64,000 nt of DNA from Limnohabitans sp. JirII-31 (GTDB taxonomy: Bacteria > Pseudomonadota > Gammaproteobacteria > Burkholderiales > Burkholderiaceae_C), in NCBI RefSeq assembly GCF_002778315.1, contig NZ_NESA01000007.1, positions 124,001 through 188,000 on the forward strand, given 5' to 3'. Positions 8,093-17,381 of this stretch are shown here, one piece after another (the stretch's first letter is position 1; each line of letters opens with the position of its first letter). The notes beneath the pieces were generated by a model that did not search any database, was not told where the DNA came from, and saw nothing but the letters and a program-made list of their open reading frames with translations. A program made the translations under genes and the position numbers.

Positions 8093-8620
8093 ATGAACCA
8101 CGACACTCACTCGCCTGCCTCTGTTGAGCCGCAGACCAAACCAGGCATCGCGCCTTTCCACTTTCAACCGCACCCCGAGGTGCTGGAGGGGGCCGCGTTT
8201 TCACGCAGCTTTCAAACCCTCACCGGGTTGATCGTGTTGGGCTCTGCCTATTGGCTATTGAGCTTGTGGCAACAAGGCAAATTTGGCGGTGACACAGGCG
8301 TGGCTGGGTTGAAAGCCGCTGGCTGGTTCATCGTGGCGTGGGCCTTGCTGGCCTGGACCGCGTGGCATGTGCTGCAAAGCCGTGTCCGCATCGATGCGCA
8401 GGGCATTCATCAAACCTGGATCTGGGACAAACACATGGCGTTTGATGACTTGGCATTTGCCAAGCTGATTCGCATTCGTGGCTTGGAATGGTTCATGGCG
8501 CCACGCTTGTACGTACGCACCTTGGTGGGCAAGTTCGCCGTGTTTTATGTCACAGACGCCACGGTCTTGGCTGAGTGCGAGCGTCTGTCGGCAGAACTCA
8601 AAGCGTTTCGCCAGATGTGA
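8093..8620 (+). CDS. Uncharacterised two-helix membrane protein
   Basis: I do not recognise a named family. The product has 175 residues. A polar N-terminus is followed by two hydrophobic helices (about residues 43-60 and 76-95). The soluble C-terminal part reads like a small PH-like or bacterial membrane-flanking domain, with IDAQGIHQTW and a strand-rich segment. It lies between the TRAP permease genes and the convergent binding protein, bounded by terminators on both sides. A link to the transporter is possible but unproven. Confidence 0.7.
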   Translation: MNHDTHSPASVEPQTKPGIAPFHFQPHPEVLEGAAFSRSFQTLTGLIVLGSAYWLLSLWQQGKFGGDTGVAGLKAAGWFIVAWALLAWTAWHVLQSRVRIDAQGIHQTWIWDKHMAFDDLAFAKLIRIRGLEWFMAPRLYVRTLVGKFAVFYVTDATVLAECERLSAELKAFRQM

Positions 8621-8638
8621 AGTTCAACACCCACGCAT

Positions 8639-8670
8639 AAAAAAACCGCGCCCGAGAGCGCGGTTTTTTT
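8639..8670. terminator. Bidirectional terminator between convergent genes
   Basis: Seven As, the stem CCGCGC/GCGCGG (8646-8651 and 8658-8663, six-base loop) and seven Ts give a symmetrical terminator. It can serve the membrane protein gene on the plus strand and the binding-protein gene on the minus strand. Confidence 0.9.
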
Positions 8671-8688
8671 GGTCAGCTCAAAGGCTGG

Positions 8689-9768
8689 TTACAGCTTTTG
8701 TGCTTGCATGAATGCGTCAAAACGCGCTTCAGTGAAACGGAACCACAGGTTCTGATCGCCACGGAATTTGGAATAGTCTGTGTAGACCTTCTTCCAGTTT
8801 TCGTTCTTGGCAGACAGCTCTTCGTAGAAGGCCATGGCTTCTTTGAAGCTGGCTGCCATCACGTCTTTGGGGAACTCGCGCAGCTTGGTGCCAGAGCCCA
8901 CCAATTGCTTCAAGGCGCCAGGGTTGCGTGCATCGTACTTGGCTTGCATGTCCGTGTGGGCTTGTGCCGCAGCAGCTTCCACAATGGCTTTGTACTCAGG
9001 GCTCAAAGCATTGAAGGCTTTGTCGTTGATGAAGAAGTCAAGCTCAGGGCCGCCTTCCCAGAAACCTGGGTAGTAGTAGAACGGTGCCACTTTGCTGAAG
9101 CCCAGCTTCAAGTCGTCATAAGGGCCAATCCACTCGGCAGAGTCGATGGTGCCTTTTTCCAGGGCGGGGTAAATGTCTCCGCCTGGAATGTTTTGGGGCA
9201 CCACGCCCAAGCGCTCGAGCACTTTGCCGCCAAAGCCACCGATACGGAATTTCAAACCTTTCAGGTCTGCCACCGATTTGATTTCCTTGCGGAACCAACC
9301 ACCCATTTGAGCGCCCGTGTTGCCGCCAGGAAAGTTGACGATGTTGTACTTGGCGTAGAACTCGCGCATCAGCTTCAAGCCGTTGCCTTCGTACATCCAG
9401 GCGGTCATTTGACGGCTGTTCAGGCCGAAAGGAATGGCACAACCCAAGGCAAAGGTTTCGTCCTTACCGAAGAAATAGTAAGGGGCTGTGTGCGCCATTT
9501 CGATGGAGCCTTGTTGCACACCATCCACCACACCAAAGGCAGGCATGATTTCGCCAGCAGCGTGCACCGAGATTTCAAACTTGCCGCCCGACATGTTTTT
9601 GACGGCACGGGCAAACGTGTCGGCAGCACCATGGATGGTGTCCAGCGACTTGGGAAAGCTCGAAGCCAAACGCCAACGGATGGCGGCTTGTGCATGCACT
9701 GCGGGAGCAGCACCGGCTGCCAAAATACCTGCAATACCTGCGTTTTTAATAACGGAACGACGGTCCAT
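8689..9768 (-). CDS. TRAP transporter substrate-binding protein, TakP-like
   Basis: This periplasmic protein of 359 residues has an N-terminal signal containing DRRSVIK and an AHA-Q-like cleavage site near residue 27. The twin arginines suggest Tat export. TakP-family ligand residues are recognisable: Q154 in TGAQMGG, R175 in FRIGGFGG, and E212-W213 in AEWIGPYDD. TakP binds 2-oxoacids such as pyruvate together with a cation, so a 2-oxoacid or hydroxyacid is the likely substrate (inference). It is encoded convergently to dctQ-dctM rather than in the same operon. Confidence 0.9.
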   Translation of the reverse strand: MDRRSVIKNAGIAGILAAGAAPAVHAQAAIRWRLASSFPKSLDTIHGAADTFARAVKNMSGGKFEISVHAAGEIMPAFGVVDGVQQGSIEMAHTAPYYFFGKDETFALGCAIPFGLNSRQMTAWMYEGNGLKLMREFYAKYNIVNFPGGNTGAQMGGWFRKEIKSVADLKGLKFRIGGFGGKVLERLGVVPQNIPGGDIYPALEKGTIDSAEWIGPYDDLKLGFSKVAPFYYYPGFWEGGPELDFFINDKAFNALSPEYKAIVEAAAAQAHTDMQAKYDARNPGALKQLVGSGTKLREFPKDVMAASFKEAMAFYEELSAKNENWKKVYTDYSKFRGDQNLWFRFTEARFDAFMQAQKL

Positions 9769-9842
9769 GAAGACTCCCTTGAGTTGTTACAACAGATCCT
9801 GAACAGGCTTCGCTTCTGAGAGGCTCGCCTAAAGGATGGGGC

Positions 9843-9848
9843 ATTGTA
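9843..9848 (-). promoter_or_regulatory. Candidate -10 element of the TRAP binding-protein gene
   Basis: TACAAT on the minus strand, 75 bp upstream of the start codon and between the dxs terminator and the gene. No convincing -35 hexamer is seen. Confidence 0.4.
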
Positions 9849-9901
9849 TGCAGTCGCTCGCGCGACTTCGTGCGGGTTTCTACCAGAGACAGATGGCGTT
9901 G

Positions 9902-9924
9902 AAAAAAACTTCACGCCACGTGAA
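9902..9924 (-). terminator. Intrinsic terminator after dxs
   Basis: On the minus strand TTCACG-TGG-CGTGAA (6-bp stem, 3-base loop) is followed by G and seven Ts. It lies 22 bp after the dxs stop. Confidence 0.75.
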
Positions 9925-9945
9925 AAGGCATCAAGCCGCAGTCCG

Positions 9946-11793
9946 TCATTTTCCAAATCGCTGGGTGATGGAGGCTTGGATACCGGCAGCATCCAAGCCC
10001 AGTTCAACCAGCAACTTCACTGGGTCTCCATGCTCTGTGAAGATGTCAGCCACGCCCAATGTCAGCACGGGCTTGAGGAGTTGCAACTGCTGCAAAGCCT
10101 CCAACACGGCAGAGCCTGCGCCGCCCATCAGTGCCCCCTCTTCCACTGTGACCAAGGCCTCATGGTTGGCTGCGATTTGCGCCAATAAATCAATATCCAA
10201 CGGCTTGGCCCAACGCATGTTGACCACCGTGGCGTTCAGTGCTTCTCCTGCTTGCAAGGCGGGGTATAGCAAAGTGCCAAAGGCCAAGATGGCAATGCGT
10301 TGCCCCTGACGTCGAACTTCAGCTTTGCCAAAAGGCAGTGCATTCAAACCAGCTTGCACAGGCACACCGGCCCCGGCGCCGCGCGGGTAACGCACGGCCA
10401 CACAGTGGTCTTGCTGGTAAGCGGTGGTGAGCAACTGACGGCATTCGTTTTCGTCTGCCGGGCACGCAATGCTCACGTTGGGAACGCAGCGCAAAAATGC
10501 AATGTCGTACAAACCTGCATGGGTCGGACCGTCAGCGCCCACAATGCCCGCACGATCCAGCGCCAGCACCATGGGTAGTTTTTGCAGGGCCACGTCATGG
10601 ATCAACTGGTCATAGGCACGCTGTAAAAAGGTGGAGTAAATCGCCACCACCGGCTTGACGCCTTCACAGGCCAAACCGGCCGCAAAAGTCAGGGCGTGTT
10701 GTTCGGCAATGCCCACGTCGTAATAGCGATCGGGAAAGCGCTGGTGAAACGCCACCATACCCGAGCCTTCGCGCATGGCCGGTGTGATGCCCACCAGCAG
10801 CGGGTCTTGCTCGGCCATGTCACACAACCATTGACCAAACACTTGGGTGAAGGTTGTTTTTGGGGGAGTGACCGGTGGGGTCAACCCCACAGCGGGATCA
10901 AATTTGCCGGGGCCGTGGTAGGCCACGGGGTCGGCCTCGGCCAAGTCATAGCCTTGGCCTTTTTTGGTCACCACGTGGAGGAACTGTGGGCCTTCGAGAT
11001 GCTTGATGTTTTCGAGCGTTGGGATCAACGAGTCCAAGTCATGGCCATCGATGGGGCCGATGTAGTTGAAACCAAATTTTTCAAACAAGGTAGCAGGCAC
11101 CACCATGCCTTTGGCATGCTCTTCAAAACGTTTGGCCAACTCAAACAGCGGCGGCGCACCTTTGAGCACTTGCTTGCCCACTTCTTTGGCTGCGGCATAA
11201 AAACGCCCGCTCATGAGTTGCGCCAAGTAGCGGTTGAGTGCGCCCACAGGCGGGCTGATGGACATGTCGTTGTCGTTCAAGATGACTAACAAGCGCGCAT
11301 TGCTCACGCCCGCATTGTTGAGCGCTTCAAAGGCCATGCCCGCCGTCATGGCACCGTCGCCGATGACGGCAATGGCGTGGCGTTGCTCACCTTTTTGCTG
11401 CGAGGCCAACGCCATACCCAATGCAGCAGAAATGCTGGTGGAAGAATGCGCCGTGCCAAAGGCGTCGTACACGCTTTCATCTCGCTTAGGAAAACCGCTC
11501 AAACCATGACGTTGACGCAAAGAGGCCATCTGCTCGCGACGACCCGTCAAAATTTTGTGCGGATAGGTTTGGTGACCCACGTCCCACACCACGCGGTCAT
11601 CGGGCGTGTTGAACACGTAGTGCAACGCCACCGTCAACTCCACCGTGCCCAAGTTGGAGCTCAAGTGCCCACCGGTTTTGGCCACGCTGTGCAACAGATA
11701 ACTGCGCAACTCATCGGCCAGCGTGCCCAATTGCTGACGCGGCAAAGCCCGTAAATCGGCGGGAGAGTTGATGGTGGACAACAAAGAAGACAT
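9946..11793 (-). CDS. dxs: 1-deoxy-D-xylulose-5-phosphate synthase
   Basis: This 615-residue thiamine-diphosphate enzyme makes DXP from pyruvate and glyceraldehyde 3-phosphate, the first step of the MEP isoprenoid pathway. The ThDP-binding stretch [18 protein letters not shown] is near residue 150, ending in LNDN. The transketolase-type pyrimidine domain ([15 protein letters not shown]) is near residue 365 and a C-terminal domain follows. It lies five bases after ispA in the classical xseB-ispA-dxs operon and ends at a terminator. Length and motifs are complete. Confidence 0.97.
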   Translation of the reverse strand: MSSLLSTINSPADLRALPRQQLGTLADELRSYLLHSVAKTGGHLSSNLGTVELTVALHYVFNTPDDRVVWDVGHQTYPHKILTGRREQMASLRQRHGLSGFPKRDESVYDAFGTAHSSTSISAALGMALASQQKGEQRHAIAVIGDGAMTAGMAFEALNNAGVSNARLLVILNDNDMSISPPVGALNRYLAQLMSGRFYAAAKEVGKQVLKGAPPLFELAKRFEEHAKGMVVPATLFEKFGFNYIGPIDGHDLDSLIPTLENIKHLEGPQFLHVVTKKGQGYDLAEADPVAYHGPGKFDPAVGLTPPVTPPKTTFTQVFGQWLCDMAEQDPLLVGITPAMREGSGMVAFHQRFPDRYYDVGIAEQHALTFAAGLACEGVKPVVAIYSTFLQRAYDQLIHDVALQKLPMVLALDRAGIVGADGPTHAGLYDIAFLRCVPNVSIACPADENECRQLLTTAYQQDHCVAVRYPRGAGAGVPVQAGLNALPFGKAEVRRQGQRIAILAFGTLLYPALQAGEALNATVVNMRWAKPLDIDLLAQIAANHEALVTVEEGALMGGAGSAVLEALQQLQLLKPVLTLGVADIFTEHGDPVKLLVELGLDAAGIQASITQRFGK

Positions 11794-11798
11794 AGGGG

Positions 11799-12722
11799 TC
11801 AGGTATTCCGGTTCACCACCCGCTGAGCGAGTGCCGCCAGCGCTTGGGTGTGGGTCAATTGGCTGGCAGTCAAGGCAGTCAAGGCCTCGTCCAGCAAGGC
11901 GTTGGCGTAGGCTTGTGCGCGCGCCAACCCCAGCAGTGAGACATAGGTGGGTTTGTCATTGGCAGCATCTTTGCCAGCAGTTTTGCCCAAGGTGGCCGAG
12001 TCGGCGGTGACATCCAAGATGTCGTCCACCACCTGAAAGGCCAGGCCCAAGGCCTGACCGTAACGCTGCAAACCTTGAATAGCCTCGACGCTGGGACGCC
12101 CACAAGCCGACCCCATCAGCACGCTGGCTTCCAGCAACGCACCGGTTTTCAGGCGGTGCATCTGGCGCAACTGGTCTTCATTCAAACTCAAGCCCACGCT
12201 GGCCAGGTCAATGGCTTGGCCACCGGCCATGCCAGCATGCCCTGCCGCACGTGCCAGCAAACGGCACAAACGGGCTTGCACAACGTCGTCAATGGCCGAG
12301 GACTCAGGCGTGAGCAACTCAAACGCCAAGGCTTGCAAAGCGTCCCCCGCCAACAGCGCCTGGGCTTCGCCAAACTGGACATGCACCGTGGGCTTGCCAC
12401 GACGCAGCACGTCGTTGTCCATGCAGGGCATGTCGTCGTGCACCAATGAATACGCATGAATCAGTTCAACCGCACATGCCGCGCGCAAGGCCGCCTCGTC
12501 CAACCCCAAGTGGGGCTCATCGTTTGCCACGGCTTGACGTGCAGCCAACACCAGCAAGGGGCGCAAACGTTTGCCACCATCCAACACGGCGTAGCGCATG
12601 GCATCGCCCAAACCCGCCGGAGCTTGGGGGTTGATCCACAGCGATAAGGCTTGCTCCACACGAGTCAGCGCTTGGTCACTCCAGGCATCTAAATCGAAGG
12701 CGTTGTTTGTAGAGATGCGCAT
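11799..12722 (-). CDS. ispA: Farnesyl diphosphate synthase
   Basis: This prenyltransferase of about 307 residues builds farnesyl diphosphate from IPP and DMAPP. The first aspartate-rich motif is DDMPCMDND (about residue 89) and the second is DDILD (about residue 230). Both bind magnesium diphosphate. I prefer the ATG at 12722, five bases after the xseB stop. A TTG at 12743 would overlap xseB. It is the middle gene of the operon, with its product used with DXS for quinone and undecaprenyl synthesis. Confidence 0.95.
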   Translation of the reverse strand: MRISTNNAFDLDAWSDQALTRVEQALSLWINPQAPAGLGDAMRYAVLDGGKRLRPLLVLAARQAVANDEPHLGLDEAALRAACAVELIHAYSLVHDDMPCMDNDVLRRGKPTVHVQFGEAQALLAGDALQALAFELLTPESSAIDDVVQARLCRLLARAAGHAGMAGGQAIDLASVGLSLNEDQLRQMHRLKTGALLEASVLMGSACGRPSVEAIQGLQRYGQALGLAFQVVDDILDVTADSATLGKTAGKDAANDKPTYVSLLGLARAQAYANALLDEALTALTASQLTHTQALAALAQRVVNRNT

Positions 12723-12727
12723 GGTGC

Positions 12728-12970
12728 TCAAGTCGCCGTCCAAGGTTTCATGACCCCGTTGTCCAACACCTGTATTTGCTGCTCGACAGCATCAAGTTGG
12801 GCGCGACAGTAAGCCAAAAGTTCAGCGCCACGCTGGTAACCCGACAACAACTCGGCCAGCGGCATTTGCCCGGACTCCATGTGTTGGACCAAGCTCTCCA
12901 GCTCTTTCAAAGCCGCTTCGTAGCTGGCAGGCGCAGTGTCTGCACGGGTGGTAGGGGTTGCCTTGGGCAT
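12728..12970 (-). CDS. xseB: Exodeoxyribonuclease VII small subunit
   Basis: This helical protein of about 80 residues has the XseB core [22 protein letters not shown] near residues 17-38. It binds the XseA large subunit to form exonuclease VII, a single-strand DNA exonuclease. I chose the ATG at 12970 (MPKATPT). A frame from 13057 adds 29 residues not typical of the family. It is first in xseB-ispA-dxs, the usual context. Confidence 0.92.
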   Translation of the reverse strand: MPKATPTTRADTAPASYEAALKELESLVQHMESGQMPLAELLSGYQRGAELLAYCRAQLDAVEQQIQVLDNGVMKPWTAT

Positions 12971-13052
12971 GCGGTGCGGGCTTTCTAATGTGAGAAAGGT
13001 CAAAGAGCTGTGTATTTTAGGCGGCTCTCTGAGAGGGCCTGCCCCCGAAAGG

Positions 13053-13120
13053 TACAATGGCGCTTCTCTAATCAGCCTATGGGCTGATTTATTTTTGTCA
13101 TACCACCTCCCTGTGGGGAG
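13053..13120 (+). promoter_or_regulatory. Promoter and two-hairpin leader of the Rieske gene
   Basis: A -10-like TACAAT lies at 13053-13058. Downstream, ATCAGCC-TATG-GGCTGAT (13071-13088) forms a 7-bp stem followed by TTATTTTTG, resembling a weak intrinsic terminator. A second hairpin, CTCCC-TGT-GGGAG, lies at 13107-13120, 20 bp before the start codon. No plus-strand gene lies upstream, so the first hairpin would sit in the leader of the Rieske gene, as an attenuator does. Confidence 0.45.
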
Positions 13121-13139
13121 TCTTTAGGTCAGGTCCCCC

Positions 13140-14270
13140 ATGTCTGATTTAAGTCTTCAACTGCAGCAGGCATCTAGCCAACTACCAGTTACCAGTTACT
13201 TCGATGAAGCGCTGTTTCAGCGTGAACTGGAGACCATCTTTCAGCTCGGGCCCCGTTATGTGGGCCATCAATTGGCTGTGCCCGAATTGGGCGACTACTA
13301 CGCGCTTCCGCACGAAGGCGAAGGGCGTGCTTTGGTGCGCTCACAGCAAGGCATCGAGCTCATCTCGAACGTCTGCCGTCACCGCCAAGCTGTCATGCTC
13401 AAAGGCCGTGGCTCACTCAACACACAAGGCGCGGGTACAGCCGGTGGCAACATCGTGTGCCCTCTGCACCGCTGGACCTATTCGCCCTCTGGCCAATTGT
13501 TGGGGGCCCCGCACTTCTCCCACGATCCGTGCCTGAACCTCAACAACTACAAACTGCGGGAGTGGAATGGCCTGCTGTTTGAAGACAACGGCTTGGACAT
13601 CGAAGCGGACCTGGCCCACATGGGACCGCGTGCCGCGCTGGACTTCACAGGCTTTGCGCTGGACCGCGTGGAGTTGCACGAGTGCAACTACAACTGGAAA
13701 ACCTTCATCGAGGTGTATCTGGAGGACTACCACGTGGGCCCCTTCCACCCGGGCTTAGGCCAATTTGTCACTTGTGATGACCTGAGCTGGGAATTCAAAG
13801 ACAACTACTCGGTGCAAACCGTGGGCGTCTCCAGTGGCTTTGGCAAACCCGGTTCGCCGACCTACCAAAAGTGGCACGACGTGCTGCTGAAATACCGCAA
13901 CGGCCAGTTGCCCGAGCAGGGTGCCATTTGGCTCACCTACTACCCACACATCATGGTCGAGTGGTATCCCCACGTGTTGACTGTCTCCACGCTGCACCCC
14001 ATCAGCCCCAGCAAGACGCTCAACATGGTGGAGTTTTACTACCCCGAAGAGATCGTCGCTTTTGAACGCGAATTTGTAGAAGCACAACAAGCCGCCTACA
14101 TGGAAACTTGCATTGAAGACGACGAAATTGCAGAGCGCATGGACGCGGGTCGCAAGGCCTTGATGCAACGCGGCGACAACGAAGTCGGCCCCTACCAAAG
14201 CCCCATGGAAGACGGCATGCAGCACTTCCACGAGTGGTACCGCGGCAAACTGAACTTCACCACCCCCTAA
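13140..14270 (+). CDS. Rieske non-heme iron oxygenase, alpha-subunit-like
   Basis: This 376-residue protein has a Rieske [2Fe-2S] site (C79-x-H81 and C107-x2-H110) and the mononuclear iron histidines H198 and H203 in EDYHVGPFHPGL. That is the architecture of ring-hydroxylating oxygenase alpha subunits, which add oxygen to aromatic or other unreactive substrates. No beta subunit, ferredoxin or reductase gene is nearby, so it must borrow an electron donor. An EamA transporter begins five bases downstream. The substrate is unknown. The sequence is intact and about 50-80 residues shorter than naphthalene dioxygenase type subunits. Confidence 0.88.
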   Translation: MSDLSLQLQQASSQLPVTSYFDEALFQRELETIFQLGPRYVGHQLAVPELGDYYALPHEGEGRALVRSQQGIELISNVCRHRQAVMLKGRGSLNTQGAGTAGGNIVCPLHRWTYSPSGQLLGAPHFSHDPCLNLNNYKLREWNGLLFEDNGLDIEADLAHMGPRAALDFTGFALDRVELHECNYNWKTFIEVYLEDYHVGPFHPGLGQFVTCDDLSWEFKDNYSVQTVGVSSGFGKPGSPTYQKWHDVLLKYRNGQLPEQGAIWLTYYPHIMVEWYPHVLTVSTLHPISPSKTLNMVEFYYPEEIVAFEREFVEAQQAAYMETCIEDDEIAERMDAGRKALMQRGDNEVGPYQSPMEDGMQHFHEWYRGKLNFTTP

Positions 14271-14275
14271 GGTCC

Positions 14276-15172
14276 ATGCAAGCCCTGTGGATGCTGCTGG
14301 GCGCAGCTTTCTTCGCCACCATGGGCGTGTGCGTGAAGTTTGCATCCGCCTATTTCAGCCCGGCTGAATTGGTGTTCTATCGTGGCTTGGTCGGCATCGT
14401 GTTTTTGGCCGTCATCGCCAAACAACAAGGCATCTCATTGCGTACGCGCTATCCAGGCATGCATGTGTGGCGTTCAGCGGTGGGCGTGTTGTCGCTGGGG
14501 TCTTGGTTTTATGCCATTGCCCACCTGCCCTTGGCCACGGCCATGACCCTCAACTACATGAGTGGTGTGTGGGTGGCTGCCTTTTTGGTGGGCGGCGCTT
14601 TGCTGAACTGGAACCCACAAGACGGACAAAGCGCATGGTCACAGGGCCCGCTGGCCATCACCGTGCTGACGGGTTTTGCCGGGGTGGTGATGATGCTGCG
14701 CCCCACCATCGACCAAAACCAAATTTTTGCTGGCCTGATCGGGCTCATGTCAGGCTTTGTGGCTGCATTTGCCTTCATGCAAGTCATGGCGCTGGGCCGT
14801 GTGGGTGAACCCGAAACACGCACCGTGTTTTACTTTGCCATCGGAACTGCGGTGGCCGGTGGCGGTGTGATGGTGTTCGATGGCATCTCACCCTGGGACT
14901 GGCAGCACGCTGTGTGGCTGCTGCCCGTTGGCGTGTTTGCATCACTGGGTCAACTGTGCCTCACCCGCGCTTACAGCCAGGGCGCTACTTTGGTCGTCGC
15001 CAATTTGCAATACTCGGGCATTGTGTTTGCGGCGCTCTACAGTTTGCTGCTATTCGGTGACGACATTCCACTCATAGGCTGGGCTGGCATGGCCTTGATC
15101 GTGGGCAGCGGCATGGTGGCCACGTTGCTACGTGCCCGTGCAGCGCCCAACGCCCCCGCAGAAGAACACTGA
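14276..15172 (+). CDS. EamA/DMT family transporter
   Basis: This inner-membrane protein of about 298 residues has ten predicted helices in two EamA repeats, typical of drug/metabolite exporters of the RhaT/YdcZ type. I chose the ATG at 14276. A longer frame from 14234 overlaps the Rieske gene. It follows that gene by five bases and is followed by the sulfurtransferase at 18 bp, so the three are probably one transcript. The transported compound is not predictable. Confidence 0.88.
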   Translation: MQALWMLLGAAFFATMGVCVKFASAYFSPAELVFYRGLVGIVFLAVIAKQQGISLRTRYPGMHVWRSAVGVLSLGSWFYAIAHLPLATAMTLNYMSGVWVAAFLVGGALLNWNPQDGQSAWSQGPLAITVLTGFAGVVMMLRPTIDQNQIFAGLIGLMSGFVAAFAFMQVMALGRVGEPETRTVFYFAIGTAVAGGGVMVFDGISPWDWQHAVWLLPVGVFASLGQLCLTRAYSQGATLVVANLQYSGIVFAALYSLLLFGDDIPLIGWAGMALIVGSGMVATLLRARAAPNAPAEEH

Positions 15173-15190
15173 AACCATCCAGGAGACACC

Positions 15191-16048
15191 ATGTACACCA
15201 CCCTCATCAGCGTGACCCAGTTGCAAACCTTGCAGTCGCAGCATGCGCCCGTGATGGTGATCGACTGCACTTGCGATTTGATGCAACCCGCCGTAGGACC
15301 GCAACAGTTTCAAGAGCAGCACATTGCGGGTGCGTTGTACGCCGACCTGAATGACAACCTGAGTGCCAAAGACGCTGCCCACGCGGTCAACGGTGGACGC
15401 CACCCCTTACCCAAACGTGAAGTATTTGCCCAATGGTTACAAAGCATTGGCTTGACCAACGACATGCAAGTGGTGGTGTATGACCGCAACGGCATGAACT
15501 ACTGTGGCCGTTTGTGGTGGATGCTCAAATGGTGTGGGCACGACGCCGTGGCGGTGCTTGATGGCGGCTGGCAAGCTTGGCTAGCTGCGGGCGGTGCCAC
15601 CGCGTCAGGCGTCGCGCCCACCCCCACACCGTCTCACTTCGCCTTGCATGCGCCGTTGGTGACCTTGGTCGACACCCCCACCGTGGCAAGTCGACTGGAT
15701 GTGCCGCAACAAACCTTGATCGACGCCCGAGGCGCCCCGCGTTACCGTGGCGAGGTCGAACCCATCGACCCCGTGGCAGGCCACATTCCAGGTGCGCTGA
15801 ACCGGCCCTTCAACAGCAACCTGGACGAACAAGGTTTTTTCAAAAAACCTGAGGTGTTGCGCGCAGAATTTGTGGCTCTGTTGGATGGGCGCACGCCCCT
15901 AGGTGTGGTGCACCACTGCGGCAGCGGTGTGAGCGCAGTGCCCAATGTGTTGGCCATGGAAGTGGCAGGGTTGGGTGGCAGCGGCTTGTATGCCGGGAGC
16001 TGGAGCGAGTGGTGCACCACCCCTGGCTTGCCCGTGGCCAGGGGCTAA
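15191..16048 (+). CDS. Thiosulfate/3-mercaptopyruvate sulfurtransferase
   Basis: This two-domain rhodanese has 285 residues. The inactive domain spans about 5-135 and the catalytic domain 165-280. The active loop is C243-GSGVSA, matching the CGSGVTA type of 3-mercaptopyruvate sulfurtransferase (SseA) rather than the CRKGVT of thiosulfate rhodanese. It moves sulfane sulfur to cyanide or thiols. An AGGAGACACC ribosome site precedes the ATG. A short hairpin (GCCAC-TGA-GTGGC) follows the stop but lacks a T run. Confidence 0.9.
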   Translation: MYTTLISVTQLQTLQSQHAPVMVIDCTCDLMQPAVGPQQFQEQHIAGALYADLNDNLSAKDAAHAVNGGRHPLPKREVFAQWLQSIGLTNDMQVVVYDRNGMNYCGRLWWMLKWCGHDAVAVLDGGWQAWLAAGGATASGVAPTPTPSHFALHAPLVTLVDTPTVASRLDVPQQTLIDARGAPRYRGEVEPIDPVAGHIPGALNRPFNSNLDEQGFFKKPEVLRAEFVALLDGRTPLGVVHHCGSGVSAVPNVLAMEVAGLGGSGLYAGSWSEWCTTPGLPVARG

Positions 16049-16106
16049 GCCACTGAGTGGCAGCGCGGGGTCGGCCACAACCCGATCGAAGGCGCGGCCT
16101 GCGCGA

Positions 16107-16970
16107 TCAGTGCTGTGCCAACTCGCCCAGCAAGGCCACCAAGCCCATGCCTAAAAACAACCACGCCACTTGCGCGGCAGTTTGCGCAGGGCTCAGGCGC
16201 TTTTGCAATTGCGGAATCAAGTCGGCCAGCGCCACATAGATGAAGCTGCTGGCAGCCACCACCAAAAAGTACGGCAGGTACTCGTGCATGGCCCCCACCA
16301 GCAAATAGCCCACCAGACCGCCAATGGCCGTCACACCACCGGCCAGTGAGAGTTTGAACAAGGCCGCACGCGGTGTGGCCAAGGTTTGGCGTAACACCAC
16401 CAAGTCCCCCACATGGTGGGGCACCTCGTGGGCCATCACGGCCACCGCAGACGCCAAGCCCAAACGCCAATCGGCCACAAAAGCAGCCGCAATCAAAATG
16501 CCGTCGCCAAACGCATGCACGCTGTCGCCCAACAACACCGCCCACCCACCGCCGTGTGCGTGGTGATGGCCATGGTCGTGCGTTGCACCGGCATGTGCTG
16601 CATGTGCATGTGGATGAACATGGCCATGGTGTGCGTCGTGGGGGTCATGGCTGTGGACTTCTGCTTGTGACTCAGCTTGGTGGTGTTCATGTCCGTGGTG
16701 CCACAACTCGGCCTTGTCGAGCAGAAAGAAAAACACCAAGCCCACCAGCAACACGGCAAACAAAGCCTGTGCCGACACGCCAGCCGACACCGACTGCTCG
16801 AACGCCTCTGGCAACAAGCGCATGAAAGCCGTGGCCAGCAAAGCGCCCGCCGCCAAGCTCAACAAGTGCTGGGTGTAACGAGAGAGCAAGGCATAAGCCA
16901 GCAAGGCCGCCAGCCACACACTGCCCATGCCAGCGACCAAAGTGCCGACCAGAATAGAAAGCAACGTCAT
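16107..16970 (-). CDS. ZIP family metal transporter
   Basis: This 287-residue inner-membrane protein has about eight helices. The long cytoplasmic loop (residues about 91-140) is very rich in histidine, a metal-binding region of ZIP proteins. The transport-site motifs are HAFGDG near residue 153 and HEVPHHVGD near residue 180. It imports zinc or a similar divalent metal. Gene neighbours give no further clue. It diverges from the toxin-antitoxin pair. Confidence 0.93.
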   Translation of the reverse strand: MTLLSILVGTLVAGMGSVWLAALLAYALLSRYTQHLLSLAAGALLATAFMRLLPEAFEQSVSAGVSAQALFAVLLVGLVFFFLLDKAELWHHGHEHHQAESQAEVHSHDPHDAHHGHVHPHAHAAHAGATHDHGHHHAHGGGWAVLLGDSVHAFGDGILIAAAFVADWRLGLASAVAVMAHEVPHHVGDLVVLRQTLATPRAALFKLSLAGGVTAIGGLVGYLLVGAMHEYLPYFLVVAASSFIYVALADLIPQLQKRLSPAQTAAQVAWLFLGMGLVALLGELAQH

Positions 16971-16984
16971 GGGTGAATCATAGG

Positions 16985-17080
16985 GACTTTGTAAGTCGCA
17001 CCCTCAGCACCCATGGAACTGTCTTTTTAGAGTTCTTCACGAACACACAAGCCAAAGACAAGGAGTATCCAAGTGGATAC
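16985..17080 (+). promoter_or_regulatory. Palindromes in the toxin-antitoxin control region
   Basis: GACTT-TGT-AAGTC lies at 16985-16997. GTATCC-AAGT-GGATAC lies at 17065-17080 and spans the end of the AGGAG ribosome site (17061-17065) and the GTG start (17073-17075). The second could be the antitoxin operator, an mRNA hairpin hiding the start codon, or both. Confidence 0.4.
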
Positions 17081-17381
17081 AATTTACCAAATTTCACAAA
17101 CACCTCAATTTGTGAAATGGCTCAAAGATATTCGAGCAAAAGCTGCGATTGTGTTGAGACTCAAGAGCATCGAAGCAGGTAACTTGGGCGATTTCAAGCA
17201 ACTCGAAAACAGCGTGGCTGAATTACGCTTTCACATCGGACCGGGGTATCGGGTTTATTTCTCACGACGCAACCAAAAGTTAATTTTGCTTTTGGCAGGC
17301 GGCGATAAATCGACCCAAGCGAAAGACATTGCACGCGCACTCAAACTGGCAAAGGAATACGTCGATGAGCAAGACCATTGA
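17073..17381 (+). CDS. RelE/HigB-like toxin of a type II toxin-antitoxin pair
   Basis: This basic protein of 102 residues belongs to the RelE/ParE superfamily, of the Gp49/'addiction module killer protein' branch. The core ELRFHIGPGYRVYFSRRNQKLILLLAGGDKSTQAKDI segment (residues 50-86) holds the conserved RVYF and KSTQ motifs. Such toxins cleave mRNA at ribosomes. Translation starts at GTG 17073 with AGGAG upstream. It precedes and overlaps the antitoxin gene, the reversed order typical of higBA. Flanking genes are housekeeping, so this is a small insertion. Confidence 0.85.
   Translation: MDTIYQISQTPQFVKWLKDIRAKAAIVLRLKSIEAGNLGDFKQLENSVAELRFHIGPGYRVYFSRRNQKLILLLAGGDKSTQAKDIARALKLAKEYVDEQDH

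Noticed and set aside
16049..16061. GCCACTGAGTGGC hairpin at the sulfurtransferase stop as a terminator
   Set aside because: The stem is only five base pairs and no T run follows on either strand.
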